Shown here: one piece after another, positions 1 to 7,872 of the stretch
Layout of the letters: each line of letters opens with the position of its first letter
Position numbering within the stretch: the stretch's first letter is position 1
Assembly: GCA_000436755.1 (NCBI GenBank)
Contig: FR887297.1
Location: forward strand, 8,461-48,702
Source of the DNA: Clostridium sp. CAG:253
GTDB taxonomy: Bacteria; Bacillota; Clostridia; Lachnospirales; Lachnospiraceae
Direction: 5' to 3'
DNA: 40,242 bases
Notes under the pieces: generated by a model
Database searches by the model: none
The model's input: the letters and a program-made list of their open reading frames with translations, nothing else
Told to the model about the DNA's origin: nothing
Program-made: the position numbers and the translations under genes

Positions 1-573
1 TGAAAATACTGCTCCAAGCGGACATATAAACTGGCAGAAAAATCTTTCCTTTAGCATCATTCCTATTATTATAAAAACAAGCAATACACTTCCTGCAATA
101 TATGTACCTATTTTGAAGTTACACTGTGTTATAAGTGAAAACACTGTCCACGGACTATATTTTGCAACATACTCTCCATTTTCGCTAAAGCAAAGCAGAA
201 CTATAAACAACAGCACGACATATTTGAATTTTTGCAAGTTAATCTGTGCTTTTTCAGAAATTTTCGGGAATTTCACACTGATTTTTTTCTGAATAAATTC
301 TGAGAGCATATAAAACCAGTCTCCGATTGCTCCGAATGAACACATGAAACCGCAGAATATTCTTCCGAATATTATCGTAAGCAGACACAAAACAATAAGC
401 TTTATCAGAAAGTCAGACATTTTTAACGGTTGTCCTTTTCCCATAAGCGATACAACTTCTTTTATCCCTGCAAAAGCCTGAGAAAAAAGTGATGGCATAA
501 ATACAAAAAATCCTATTTGTATCAGTGTTCTTACTATTTGCAAACGCTTTAATTTAGTTTTTATATTTACCAT
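1..573 (-). CDS. Polytopic 4Fe-4S membrane protein (NosR/NapH-like), 3' end cut by window edge
   Basis: Open frame of 191 codons from ATG at 573 running off the left edge, so the C-terminus is missing. Hydrophobic segments are visible near residues 13-35, 57-70, 118-132 and 158-173. Two cysteine motifs stand out: CGFMCSFG near residues 74-81 and CQFICPLGA near the truncated end, the pattern of the Fer4_5 family (NosR, NapH and related electron carriers), where such motifs sit at membrane borders. A ribosome binding site (AAGGAA) precedes the ATG, and the gene starts 4 nt after the FMN-binding protein gene. Inferred role: passing electrons across or along the membrane to the flavoproteins of this operon. 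Whether ferredoxin-type clusters follow at the C-terminus cannot be seen. Confidence 0.8.
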   Translation of the reverse strand, partial: MVNIKTKLKRLQIVRTLIQIGFFVFMPSLFSQAFAGIKEVVSLMGKGQPLKMSDFLIKLIVLCLLTIIFGRIFCGFMCSFGAIGDWFYMLSEFIQKKISVKFPKISEKAQINLQKFKYVVLLFIVLLCFSENGEYVAKYSPWTVFSLITQCNFKIGTYIAGSVLLVFIIIGMMLKERFFCQFICPLGAVFS

Positions 574-577
574 TTAT

Positions 578-976
578 CTATTGTTCCTTTCCGTTTACGA
601 GTGCATCCTTCATCGCTGCTATTATTCCGTTTGATGATAATGTAGCACCCGATACCGTATCTACATCTGTTGACTGCCGCTTTACAGCATCGTCAAGTAT
701 TTTTTTTGCCGATTCAAGATAATCTTTTGTCTCGTTTTTTGCCGATATTATTTCTGCTTTTTGAAGTCTCTCATTCTTTACCGTAAGGCGGACAGTTATC
801 TTTCCGCCAAATCCGTCACCACTGCCTTCATATACACCATCATCTGCAAAATGTGACTGTGCCGCCCTCCCTGCATCTGCCATATTTTTTTGAAGTTTTC
901 CTGCCTGTGTGCAGTATACATATACAATTCCTATAATGAGTATCAGATTTATACTCTTTGTAACAAATATCTTCAA
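578..976 (-). CDS. Small membrane-anchored FMN-binding domain protein
   Basis: 132 residues with one N-terminal membrane helix (about residues 8-22) and a single extracytosolic FMN_bind domain. The covalent flavinylation motif is DTVSGATLSS, with acceptor Thr112. In this family FMN is attached by a phosphoester bond to the Thr of S-G-A-T by ApbE. The start is TTG at 976: it lies directly after the stop of the upstream gene and a GAGG element sits about 10 nt before it, while no ATG fits. The gene lies between the triple-FMN protein and the Fe-S membrane protein, so it probably links the two as a one-flavin carrier. Its redox partner is unknown. Confidence 0.85.
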   Translation of the reverse strand: MKIFVTKSINLILIIGIVYVYCTQAGKLQKNMADAGRAAQSHFADDGVYEGSGDGFGGKITVRLTVKNERLQKAEIISAKNETKDYLESAKKILDDAVKRQSTDVDTVSGATLSSNGIIAAMKDALVNGKEQ

Positions 977-2494
977 TTATTCCAAACCTCTTTTCTTAGC
1001 CTCGTTCCATGCCTTTGAAAACAATTCTATAAGTGCATTTGATGTGCATGTTGCTCCCGATACGCCATCCAGTTCATCATTCTGTTTTGCATTTATCTGC
1101 GAAATAATTCCCGGCTTTGTTTTTGTTCCGTTTACTGCCTTATTGTAATAAAATCTGTTTGTCTCATCAGATAATGTTACATTGTCAAAACCACAAAAAC
1201 GATTATCATTAAATATAACATCCGCTGTAAGCGTATACTCTTCAAAGTCATTTGATTCATCAGGATATACCGTAACCGTTTCTTTATATGTACCCGGATT
1301 TAACGGCACAAGACTTGGTTCAGGTGTCGGTTCAACGCTCTGGCTTGGCCAATGAGCCTGTGTCGGCGTCGGATAAGCAGTATTTTCAGGCGAACCTGTT
1401 TCATCAGGTTTTGATGTCGGTGCTGCACTCTGGCTTGGCTTTGGTGTATTTTTCACTCCCGCTTTTTTCGCCGCTTTCTCTAATGCTTTAACATAAAGTT
1501 CGACTATTGTTTTGGAAGAGCATGTTGCCCCTGACACCGCACTTATACCATCCACCGATTGTTTTTGTATTATCTGGGTCACCATTCCTTTTGCTTTATC
1601 ATTTCCTTTTGCAGCTTTCATATAATAATTTTTATTACTTTCCGCTGTTGATGAAAAATCAGATATAGCAGTACATTTTCCATTCTTGAAAGTAAACAAA
1701 GCACTAAGTGTATATTTTTCAAAATCTTCATCTTCATCCGGCTCACATACAGCACTCACCTTATATTTTCCATCAGCTATAGCGCCACTTGGAACTTTTA
1801 CAGGTTTTGGAACTTTTACTGCCGTCGGTTTCTTTGAAGGTACAGGTGTCGGTTTTGCCGTAGCTTTTAATTTCTTACCTTCAGATTTTGCAACAGCTTT
1901 ATTACGCGCGTCAAGATAAGCACTTATAATCGCATTTGATGAATACGTTGCTCCTGACACACTATCTACATCAGATACAGTTCCGTTATCCGCTGCCCCT
2001 CCTATTATCCTTTTTACCATTTCACGCCATGCCCTGGACATATATGCATCATTTGAATTGTCACTGTTATTAAGCATTTTCATTCCATAAAGTGCTACCG
2101 GCTTTCCATCTTTAAACTTTGCCTTAATGCTTACAGTATAACCGAACTTCTCACATACACTACTGCCATCAAACACACCATCTGCGGGTTTTCCACTCTT
2201 TGCCTTTGTTTTTTTCACTGTCGTGACAGTTTTCTTTACCGTACTTTCTGAAACGGTTTTCTTTGTCTTTGCACTCCTATCGCCTGCACTTTCAGTATTA
2301 TCTTCACTATTTTTGCTTTCTTCCACGCTGTTGTTTGCGCTATTATTATACGCACTGTTTTTTATTGCACTACCGCTTCCAATATAAAAACCACCGACAG
2401 AAAATGCCGCAATAATAACAGACGGCAAAACAAAAACAGCCGGTTTAAACTGTTCTATATACGCACTAAATTTCTCTTTAATTTTTTCAGTCAT
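977..2494 (-). CDS. Membrane-anchored protein with three FMN-binding domains
   Basis: 505 residues: a short cytoplasmic N-terminus, one membrane helix (about 18-40), a Ser/Asn/Lys-rich linker (about 40-100), then three FMN_bind domains. Each has its own attachment motif: SGATYSS (Thr183), SGATCSS (Thr324) and SGATCTS (Thr482). Pro/Thr-rich linkers (about 211-237 and 350-398) separate the domains. The layout predicts an extracellular multi-flavin electron wire, flavinylated by the neighbouring ApbE. A GGAGG site precedes the ATG. The start of apbE lies upstream with a 76-nt gap and the next gene follows at once, so all four genes look like one operon. The family is established; the electron donor and acceptor are inference only. 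Confidence 0.88.
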   Translation of the reverse strand: MTEKIKEKFSAYIEQFKPAVFVLPSVIIAAFSVGGFYIGSGSAIKNSAYNNSANNSVEESKNSEDNTESAGDRSAKTKKTVSESTVKKTVTTVKKTKAKSGKPADGVFDGSSVCEKFGYTVSIKAKFKDGKPVALYGMKMLNNSDNSNDAYMSRAWREMVKRIIGGAADNGTVSDVDSVSGATYSSNAIISAYLDARNKAVAKSEGKKLKATAKPTPVPSKKPTAVKVPKPVKVPSGAIADGKYKVSAVCEPDEDEDFEKYTLSALFTFKNGKCTAISDFSSTAESNKNYYMKAAKGNDKAKGMVTQIIQKQSVDGISAVSGATCSSKTIVELYVKALEKAAKKAGVKNTPKPSQSAAPTSKPDETGSPENTAYPTPTQAHWPSQSVEPTPEPSLVPLNPGTYKETVTVYPDESNDFEEYTLTADVIFNDNRFCGFDNVTLSDETNRFYYNKAVNGTKTKPGIISQINAKQNDELDGVSGATCTSNALIELFSKAWNEAKKRGLE

Positions 2495-2570
2495 CCTGCG
2501 ACCTCCAATCTATTCGCCTCAATTATTTGTTATATTTTTGCAGCTTGCTCAACCTTAATTTGTTTCGCAC

Positions 2571-3626
2571 TCATCCTACAACACTATATTTAAAATCAGA
2601 CGAAAAAACATCCTCTATTCCATCTGTAATTGTCACTGTCCCATCATTTTCAAGCCATACCACATCAAATTTATCTTTATTTTTCTGCCAATATTTTATT
2701 CCCTTTTGTTTACCCATTATAAACAAAGATGTAGAAAGTCCATCGGCAAGCGTTCCGTCACTACTTATTATTGATACACTTATAAGTCCGCTGTCTGCCG
2801 GTTTTCCGGTTTTTGGATTTAAAATATGGTGATACCTCTTTCCGTTCTTTTCAAAATATCTCTCATATCCTCCCGATGTAATAACTGCTTTGTCAGTAAT
2901 GTCAAGTACTCCCAGATAATCTCCATCAAGCGGTGATGTCTCCGGATTTTCAACAGCTACTCTCCATTTTTTATTTTCAGATTTGTAACCATAAGTCTGA
3001 ACATTTCCTCCAAGAGAAACAATTCCACCTGAAAGTCCATATTTCTTAAATATCTGCATAAGCCTTGCTGATGTATAACCCTTAGCTATCCCGCCTAAAT
3101 CTATTTCATAATTTTGCGGCAATACTACCTGTCTTGTATTTGCATCATATTCAATCTTTGAAACATCAATATACTTTAAAAGTTTTTTTATTGTTTTGTC
3201 ATCAGGAATATTATATTTTTCGTTTGTAAATCCCCACTCCTTCATAAGCGGATAAACGGCTATATTAAATGCTCCTGCTGTGCTCTTATACAATTCACAT
3301 GACTTTTCAACAAGAGAAAATGTCTCTTCCGATAATATCTCACTTCCGCTTTCATTCAAAATCGCAATTTCACTCTCATTGTTTCCCGTGCTAAAAAGCT
3401 TATCAAGTCTGTTTATCTCATCCACTGCTGCCTGAGCTGCTTCATCTGCCTTGTCACCATATGTCTTGATTGTCATATATGTATCCATCGCAAAAATTTC
3501 TTTTTGAGCCTCTAAAGTCTCACTCTTTTCATTTTTTTGTTTTGTCTCACTGACTTTATTTCCGCTGTTCCGGCACCCTGTAAGAAGTGCCGCACACAAA
3601 ATAAGACATAATATTTTCTTAATCAT
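2571..3626 (-). CDS. apbE: FAD:protein FMN transferase (ApbE), lipoprotein
   Basis: 351 residues, the usual ApbE length. A lipoprotein signal ends in LLTGC (Cys18), so the enzyme works outside the membrane. ApbE hallmarks seen in order: FAMDTYMTIKTYG near the start of the domain, DLGGIAKGYTSARL, GGNVQTYG, HHILNPKTGKP and DGTLADGLSTSLFIMG (metal and FAD binding region). ApbE moves FMN from FAD to the Thr of S-G-A-T motifs; four such acceptor sites lie in the two genes just downstream. GAGGG stands 6 nt before the ATG. Only about 30 nt separate it from the hairpin ending the upstream gene and I see no clear promoter there, so read-through from 3732-5336 or a promoter overlapping the hairpin is possible. 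Confidence 0.95.
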   Translation of the reverse strand: MIKKILCLILCAALLTGCRNSGNKVSETKQKNEKSETLEAQKEIFAMDTYMTIKTYGDKADEAAQAAVDEINRLDKLFSTGNNESEIAILNESGSEILSEETFSLVEKSCELYKSTAGAFNIAVYPLMKEWGFTNEKYNIPDDKTIKKLLKYIDVSKIEYDANTRQVVLPQNYEIDLGGIAKGYTSARLMQIFKKYGLSGGIVSLGGNVQTYGYKSENKKWRVAVENPETSPLDGDYLGVLDITDKAVITSGGYERYFEKNGKRYHHILNPKTGKPADSGLISVSIISSDGTLADGLSTSLFIMGKQKGIKYWQKNKDKFDVVWLENDGTVTITDGIEDVFSSDFKYSVVG

Positions 3627-3658
3627 CTATACCCTCGTTTCAAAATTTATTCTATAAC

Positions 3659-3697
3659 GCACAAAACGGAAGGTTGATACAACCTTCCCTTTTGCGC
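3659..3697 (-). terminator. Terminator hairpin after the Tp47-C-like gene
   Basis: GGAAGGTTG and CAACCTTCC form a perfect 9-bp stem with a 3-nt loop. Flanking CAAAA/TTTTG extends it across one mismatch. Read on the minus strand, the inner stem is followed by CGTTTTG. It lies between the stop at 3732 and the apbE start. Confidence 0.7.
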
Positions 3698-3731
3698 ATT
3701 ATTAATATCCCAAAACAATCTCTTCTACAAA

Positions 3732-5336
3732 TTATTTTACTTTAACTGTCTTTGCTGCTGACCAGCCGCTGTTAAGTTTTTTATCTGAAGCTACTGCCTT
3801 AACTCTCACATAATACTTTTTGCCGGACTTTAACTTTTTAACTGTTAATGTCGTCTTTGTAACATTCTTGACTGTTGCTTTTTTAAAATTCTTTGTAAGA
3901 GAATACTGAACCTGATATCCTTTAGCACCGCTTACTTTTTTCCATGTAATAGTAAACGATTTCTTCTTTGCCGTCACTTTTACTGATGCAGGGGCATTCA
4001 ATGCCTTTTCTACTTTTACAAGTGCTTTGATTGCTTCATCAAGATGATTATACGCTTCATCTACCATTGACTGATAATGATTTGGCTTTGCAAGTTCTTC
4101 CTCAGCCTCTTCAAGTTCTCCGACAAAATCTTTCCAGCTTGCTGCAGTGTAGTCAGCCTCTTTTAATCCTTTGGCATCCTGTACAAGTCCGCTTAATTGG
4201 GTTATATCTGCATTTTCAGTTATATTTACCATGTCAACTATATTGTCTTTTGTTACCTCAAAGTTTACTGTCTCATCCTCATATCCGAGAGCATATACCG
4301 TAAGGCTCCAGTAACCTGTTCCATCTGTTCCTCCCGGAAGTGCAGCTCTGTATGAATCAGTAAGACCAAGCTGAATACCCATTGATTTATGCATCCAGTT
4401 ATCTGCTGCAAACTTAGTTCCAAAGTTTGCAAGTGCAGTCTTGCGCTCTGAATCGTTTCCATAGTATGTCCACTTTACAGCCTGCATTTTTGCACCGAGA
4501 GCACCATAACCCTCTCCCTTTGATGCATCTGCATTATCTGCATTGTTTATATCTACGCGAAGGAACTCTCCATAACTTCCGTTTGCTTCTTTAACCTCAA
4601 CTTTAAGTTTAGATGCCTTAGCAAGTGTCTGCTCCTTGATACCTGAATCTGTTCCTGTCTTTCTGGCACTAAACTTAAATGTACCGTCTTTTTCCTCTGT
4701 TGCGGTTTTAAGACCATTTGTATCTGCTGTTACATTAGCCTTTAAATCATATGCCGAAAGATTCATCTCACTGTATCCTCCAACAAGTTCACCGTCATTT
4801 TCAACAACTTTGTAAGTTTTCTTAAAATCGTCAAGTTCTGATGTTTTTACTGCAACAGGCACATATTTAAGTCCGGTAACTTTATATTCCTTTAATTTAG
4901 TCTGTGTACCGTCTGCTTTTGTGATAGTTCCCTTTGCATATGCTACATCTGTTCCATCTGTAAGATAAAGTGTCTTTCCATCAGCTGACCAATGAGATAC
5001 ATCAAACTCACTTCCGTCCTCACCGTAAATCACTGCATCACACTGATAACTTCCTCTATGAAGTCCATGATTTGTAGTAGCTCTCGAAACTGCATCAAAA
5101 GCACCCTTATCCATCTCTCCCCTTGCATCAGCCTCAGTATTAGAATCTGTCATAGCCTTGTCACTCTGCAGATAAATATTCTCTGCAGCCCAATACTGAT
5201 CCCAAGTAAGTCCGGCATAAAGATATGTATAATCATCTGCTGCCTTTACTATTGAAATATCTGCTACAGGTCCCAATGTTACAAGAAGCGCTGTTGATAA
5301 CGCTGCTGCCACACTTTTTTTAATAAGTTTTCGCAT
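3732..5336 (-). CDS. Secreted Tp47 domain C-like protein with FIVAR-like helices and C-terminal Fn3 domain
   Basis: 534 residues. A Sec signal peptide (about 1-32) is followed by a region starting YLYAGLTWDQYWAAENIY and containing FDAVSRATTNHGLHRGSYQ, which resembles proteins annotated as penicillin-binding Tp47 domain C in Lachnospiraceae. I assign this from memory of the pattern, so treat it as tentative. A helical FIVAR-like stretch follows (about 375-440) and then one Fn3 domain (about 443-534) that is rich in lysine and ends in KTVKVK. No catalytic motif or LPXTG signal is seen. It has its own strong promoter and terminator. A likely role is a surface or wall-bound binding protein; no beta-lactam-related activity should be assumed. 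Confidence 0.7.
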   Translation of the reverse strand: MRKLIKKSVAAALSTALLVTLGPVADISIVKAADDYTYLYAGLTWDQYWAAENIYLQSDKAMTDSNTEADARGEMDKGAFDAVSRATTNHGLHRGSYQCDAVIYGEDGSEFDVSHWSADGKTLYLTDGTDVAYAKGTITKADGTQTKLKEYKVTGLKYVPVAVKTSELDDFKKTYKVVENDGELVGGYSEMNLSAYDLKANVTADTNGLKTATEEKDGTFKFSARKTGTDSGIKEQTLAKASKLKVEVKEANGSYGEFLRVDINNADNADASKGEGYGALGAKMQAVKWTYYGNDSERKTALANFGTKFAADNWMHKSMGIQLGLTDSYRAALPGGTDGTGYWSLTVYALGYEDETVNFEVTKDNIVDMVNITENADITQLSGLVQDAKGLKEADYTAASWKDFVGELEEAEEELAKPNHYQSMVDEAYNHLDEAIKALVKVEKALNAPASVKVTAKKKSFTITWKKVSGAKGYQVQYSLTKNFKKATVKNVTKTTLTVKKLKSGKKYYVRVKAVASDKKLNSGWSAAKTVKVK

Positions 5337-5392
5337 TGCTGTCTCCTATCATGTGTATAGTTTTAATATTATTTGTCTCGGTCGCATAGCTT

Positions 5393-5420
5393 CTTAGTTA
5401 CCTTTTTCTAAGTCTGGTAA
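5393..5420 (-). promoter_or_regulatory. Possible H-type pseudoknot in the 5' leader of the Tp47-C-like gene
   Basis: In the transcript of the roughly 100-nt leader, TTACC (5420-5416) can pair with GGTAA (5402-5398), and CTTAG in the loop (5412-5408) can pair with CTAAG (5397-5393) right after the first stem. Each helix is only 5 bp, so chance is possible. It matches no riboswitch consensus I know. Confidence 0.3.
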
Positions 5421-5445
5421 GTCATGTCTCACTCGAACATCAATT

Positions 5446-5474
5446 ATTATATTTCGCATATAGTATGAAGTCAA
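5446..5474 (-). promoter_or_regulatory. Sigma-A-type promoter of the Tp47-C-like gene
   Basis: Minus strand: -35 TTGACT (5474-5469), 17-nt spacer, -10 TATAAT (5451-5446). Transcription should begin near 5440, giving a leader of about 100 nt. The TAAAnTAnTTTA element found at neighbouring promoters is absent here. Confidence 0.75.
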
Positions 5475-5516
5475 ACACTTTTTCCTTATTGGATAAAACT
5501 TATCAAAAAGTATTGT

Positions 5517-5549
5517 AAACAAAATAGAGAGCCGGTAAAACCGACTCTC
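5517..5549 (-). terminator. Terminator of the CBM-like secreted protein gene
   Basis: GAGAGCCGGT (5527-5536) pairs with ACCGACTCTC (5540-5549); the single mismatch becomes a G-U pair in the minus-strand RNA. The stem is followed on that strand by TATTTTGTTT. It lies about 50 nt after the stop at 5601. Confidence 0.85.
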
Positions 5550-5600
5550 CATTTTGGATAATAAATGAGAAAATTTATGTTACAAATATAAACTTATAAC

Positions 5601-6545
5601 CTATTTAACTTTTACAGTCTTTGTTACTGTCTTGTAACCTGACTTTGTAACCTTTACAGTAATCTTTGTGTTCTTCTTAAGTGCTGAAGAAACCTTTAAT
5701 GTAAAGTTCTTTCCACTAACCTTAGCTGTTTTTGCTTTTGCTTTTCCAACAGTTACTTTAACTTTTGCTTTTGCAACTGAAACCGTTCCCTTAACAACCT
5801 TTGTGCCTGCTTTAGCTGTAACTTTCTTTACAGACATTGATTTTTTCTTTGTTGTTGTATTTGTATTGTCATTGCTCTTTTCAAATGGGTCATCACAAGG
5901 TGTTGTGATAAGTGCCTTAGGGTATTTAGCTATGGTGCACTTTTCACCTGAAACAGAAAGATAAAGCTTCTTTCCTTTTGTCTCATCAAATTTGAATGTT
6001 GTTGTGCTTGTGATACCATTGTTTGTAACTTTTATTGTAACTACACCATCTTTAACAGATGTTGTGTAAGATACATCTACACCTTTTTTATTTGCTGCAA
6101 GCCAAGCTGCCCATGCATTATCATCTGCCGGTGCATTTTCTGTTGCAAATGTAAGCTCGTTTGTTCCTGCATATCCTTCAGGATTTGTGATATCTCCACC
6201 TGCTGACCATGACCAAAGGTCTGAGCGGATAACTGCTACTTCATCATATCCCTCACCGTTTACTTTATTCTCATCACCATAGTAAATAACAAATACAGGT
6301 GTATTATAATTTCCTGTGGCCGTAGGATCATTGTCTGTGATAGCCTTGAAATTCACTGTCTTTTCTGTCTCTGTGATTTCATCACCTAAGCAATGTCCAC
6401 TCCAAAATGTATCAAATGTCTGTGCTCCTGTCTCTTCTTCTGCTGCCTGTGCTACTGCTGCATTCTTATAACTTGGCACTGCAACAACTGCTGTAGAAAA
6501 TGCCATTGTAGTTGCAAGTGCGATTGCTAAAATTCTTTTTCTCAT
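5601..6545 (-). CDS. Secreted CBM-like beta-sandwich protein with lysine-rich C-terminal Ig-like tail
   Basis: 314 residues. Signal peptide about 1-35. The central domain (about 42-215) begins TFDTFWSGHCLGDEIT and is rich in Trp and Tyr (SDLWSWSAGG, NAWAAWLAANKKG), with alternating strands. This resembles the binding modules found on polysaccharide-degrading enzymes, but I cannot place it in a numbered CBM family. The last 80 residues are a very basic Ala/Lys/Val-rich Ig-like module ending in KTVTKTVKVK. No hydrolase signature is present. It has its own promoter, an operator-like palindrome at the likely start site and its own terminator, so it is a single-gene unit co-regulated with the arabinan genes. 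Probable role: holding polysaccharide at the cell surface. Confidence 0.7.
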   Translation of the reverse strand: MRKRILAIALATTMAFSTAVVAVPSYKNAAVAQAAEEETGAQTFDTFWSGHCLGDEITETEKTVNFKAITDNDPTATGNYNTPVFVIYYGDENKVNGEGYDEVAVIRSDLWSWSAGGDITNPEGYAGTNELTFATENAPADDNAWAAWLAANKKGVDVSYTTSVKDGVVTIKVTNNGITSTTTFKFDETKGKKLYLSVSGEKCTIAKYPKALITTPCDDPFEKSNDNTNTTTKKKSMSVKKVTAKAGTKVVKGTVSVAKAKVKVTVGKAKAKTAKVSGKNFTLKVSSALKKNTKITVKVTKSGYKTVTKTVKVK

Positions 6546-6581
6546 AACTTATTCTCCTCTCGAATCTTTTTAATATTTTCG

Positions 6582-6631
6582 TAAACTATTTTAGTTTTTA
6601 TTATAATAGCATACCCGTTGCTCAATGTCAA
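6582..6631 (-). promoter_or_regulatory. Promoter with operator-like palindrome for the CBM-like gene
   Basis: Minus strand: -35 TTGACA (6631-6626), 17-nt spacer, -10 TATTAT (6608-6603). TAAACTATTTTA at 6582-6593 is an exact match to TAAAnTAnTTTA and covers about +3 to +14, where a bound repressor would block initiation. Confidence 0.75.
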
Positions 6632-6692
6632 CATAAAAATATAATATTTTGACATTTCTTTGAACATTGTGCATAAATTATTTTACACACGC

Positions 6693-6737
6693 AAATAGTG
6701 CATGGTGAATTTATAACAAATTCGCCATGCACTATTT
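6693..6737. terminator. Long hairpin, probable terminator of the LamG gene
   Basis: AAATAGTGCATGGTGAATTT (6693-6712) is the inverted copy of 6718-6737 with one difference that becomes a wobble pair, giving a 20-bp stem with a 5-nt loop. The U-tail is better on plus (CACTATTTTTC), but the only nearby gene end is the minus-strand LamG gene at 6840. It may act in both directions. Confidence 0.65.
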
Positions 6738-6839
6738 TTCATTTTATATGCAATTTATACTAAACAAATTTATATACGATGCCACGAATTGCTTCATTGA
6801 TGTACAATTTTCGCAATCCTGCAAACAACTTGCATCATA

Positions 6840-7724
6840 TTATTTAGCAATAGCTTTTACCTGTTTAGCTGTAAGAGCCTTGTTCCAAAGCTTAACATCA
6901 TCAAAGTATCCCTTGAATCCCATATCCCAAGCATTAAGTCCGAGGAAGAATGAGTTAGAGTTTGACATTGTTCCCTTAGCAACTGTTCCGTTTCCGAAAA
7001 GTTTACCATTTACATATGTCCATGCATGGTATGATTTAACATATCCTGATTTGCCCTTTGTACCATACTCACATGTCTGCTTTGTATTTACAACGAGTGT
7101 GATGTGTGTCCACTTATTAGCTTTAACTGCTGAGTTTGCTGTCCAAGTACCTTTCTTGTTCTGATAACCATACCATGGGAACTGCTCGTTCTTTCCTTTT
7201 GTAAGGCTGTGTGACCAGATTGTAGGTGAGTTAGCTTTGTTGTCTAACCATGAATCCTGTGTGATTGAAAGCCATTTTGTGTTCTTAGGATCCTGAATAT
7301 GGTTTCCTGTAAAGAACATTGACATGAAGTTTGAAAGACTTACCTCAGGCTTAACCCAGAATGAAACTGTCCAAGACTTAGAACCAAGCTTAACACCTTT
7401 AAGCTGAGCACCCATAGAAGCTGCCTTTCCACCTACAGTTCTTGAAATGTAAAGAGCCTTTCCGTGTTTACCCTTCTTGTACTGAAGTTTAGCTTTCTTG
7501 TTTGCTGTCGGAACAATACCTGTCTTTGGAGTTCCTGTTGTACCGGCACTTGTATCACCCTTACGAGCAACACCTACTACATTTTTGCTTGCACCATTCA
7601 TGCTGAATGTGTACTTAGGCTTTGGAGCACCTGCTGCATCAACTGATGCAGGTTTTGCTGCATATGCAGCTCCTCCGATAACCATAGCTGCGGCTAAAAC
7701 ACCACTTAAAAATTTCTTATACAT
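6840..7724 (-). CDS. Secreted LamG/concanavalin A-like lectin domain protein
   Basis: 294 residues: signal peptide about 1-30, then one LamG-type (Laminin_G_3) jelly roll filling almost the whole mature protein. Recognisable strands are WTVSFWVKPE, WTHITLVVNT, a YVNGKLFGNGTV loop and the closing GYFDDVKLWNKALTAKQVKAI. No catalytic domain or cell-wall anchor is seen, so the protein seems to be a free or loosely bound lectin. The first 60 mature residues are Lys/Gly/Ala-rich. A GGAGG site precedes the ATG and a near-consensus promoter lies upstream. A related LamG domain forms part of the GH43 enzyme at 10388-13471, which suggests a shared ligand. The sugar bound is not deducible. Confidence 0.8.
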   Translation of the reverse strand: MYKKFLSGVLAAAMVIGGAAYAAKPASVDAAGAPKPKYTFSMNGASKNVVGVARKGDTSAGTTGTPKTGIVPTANKKAKLQYKKGKHGKALYISRTVGGKAASMGAQLKGVKLGSKSWTVSFWVKPEVSLSNFMSMFFTGNHIQDPKNTKWLSITQDSWLDNKANSPTIWSHSLTKGKNEQFPWYGYQNKKGTWTANSAVKANKWTHITLVVNTKQTCEYGTKGKSGYVKSYHAWTYVNGKLFGNGTVAKGTMSNSNSFFLGLNAWDMGFKGYFDDVKLWNKALTAKQVKAIAK

Positions 7725-7769
7725 TTTTATTCCTCCCTTTATAAAAGAATTTATTTCTTTATTGATTTG

Positions 7770-7804
7770 TAAATTATTTTAGCATTTGTTCATCTATTTG
7801 TCAA
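7770..7804 (-). promoter_or_regulatory. Promoter with overlapping operator-like palindrome for the LamG gene
   Basis: Minus strand: -35 TTGACA (7804-7799), 17-nt spacer, -10 TAAAAT (7781-7776). TAAATTATTTTA (7770-7781) is an exact TAAAnTAnTTTA match covering the -10 box. Confidence 0.75.
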
Positions 7805-7872
7805 CAGTTTATGACTAAATTATTAACATTTCGTAAATACAACTTTAATATGTATATTTATTCAATATGCCA

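Noticed and set aside
3732..5336. Assigning penicillin-binding or beta-lactamase activity to the Tp47-C-like protein
   Set aside because: The name comes from a treponemal lipoprotein domain; no SxxK, SxN or KTG motif context is present.
6727..7164. 145-codon plus-strand frame starting at the terminator hairpin
   Set aside because: It mostly covers the antisense of the LamG gene, which has a signal peptide, ribosome binding site and clear fold.
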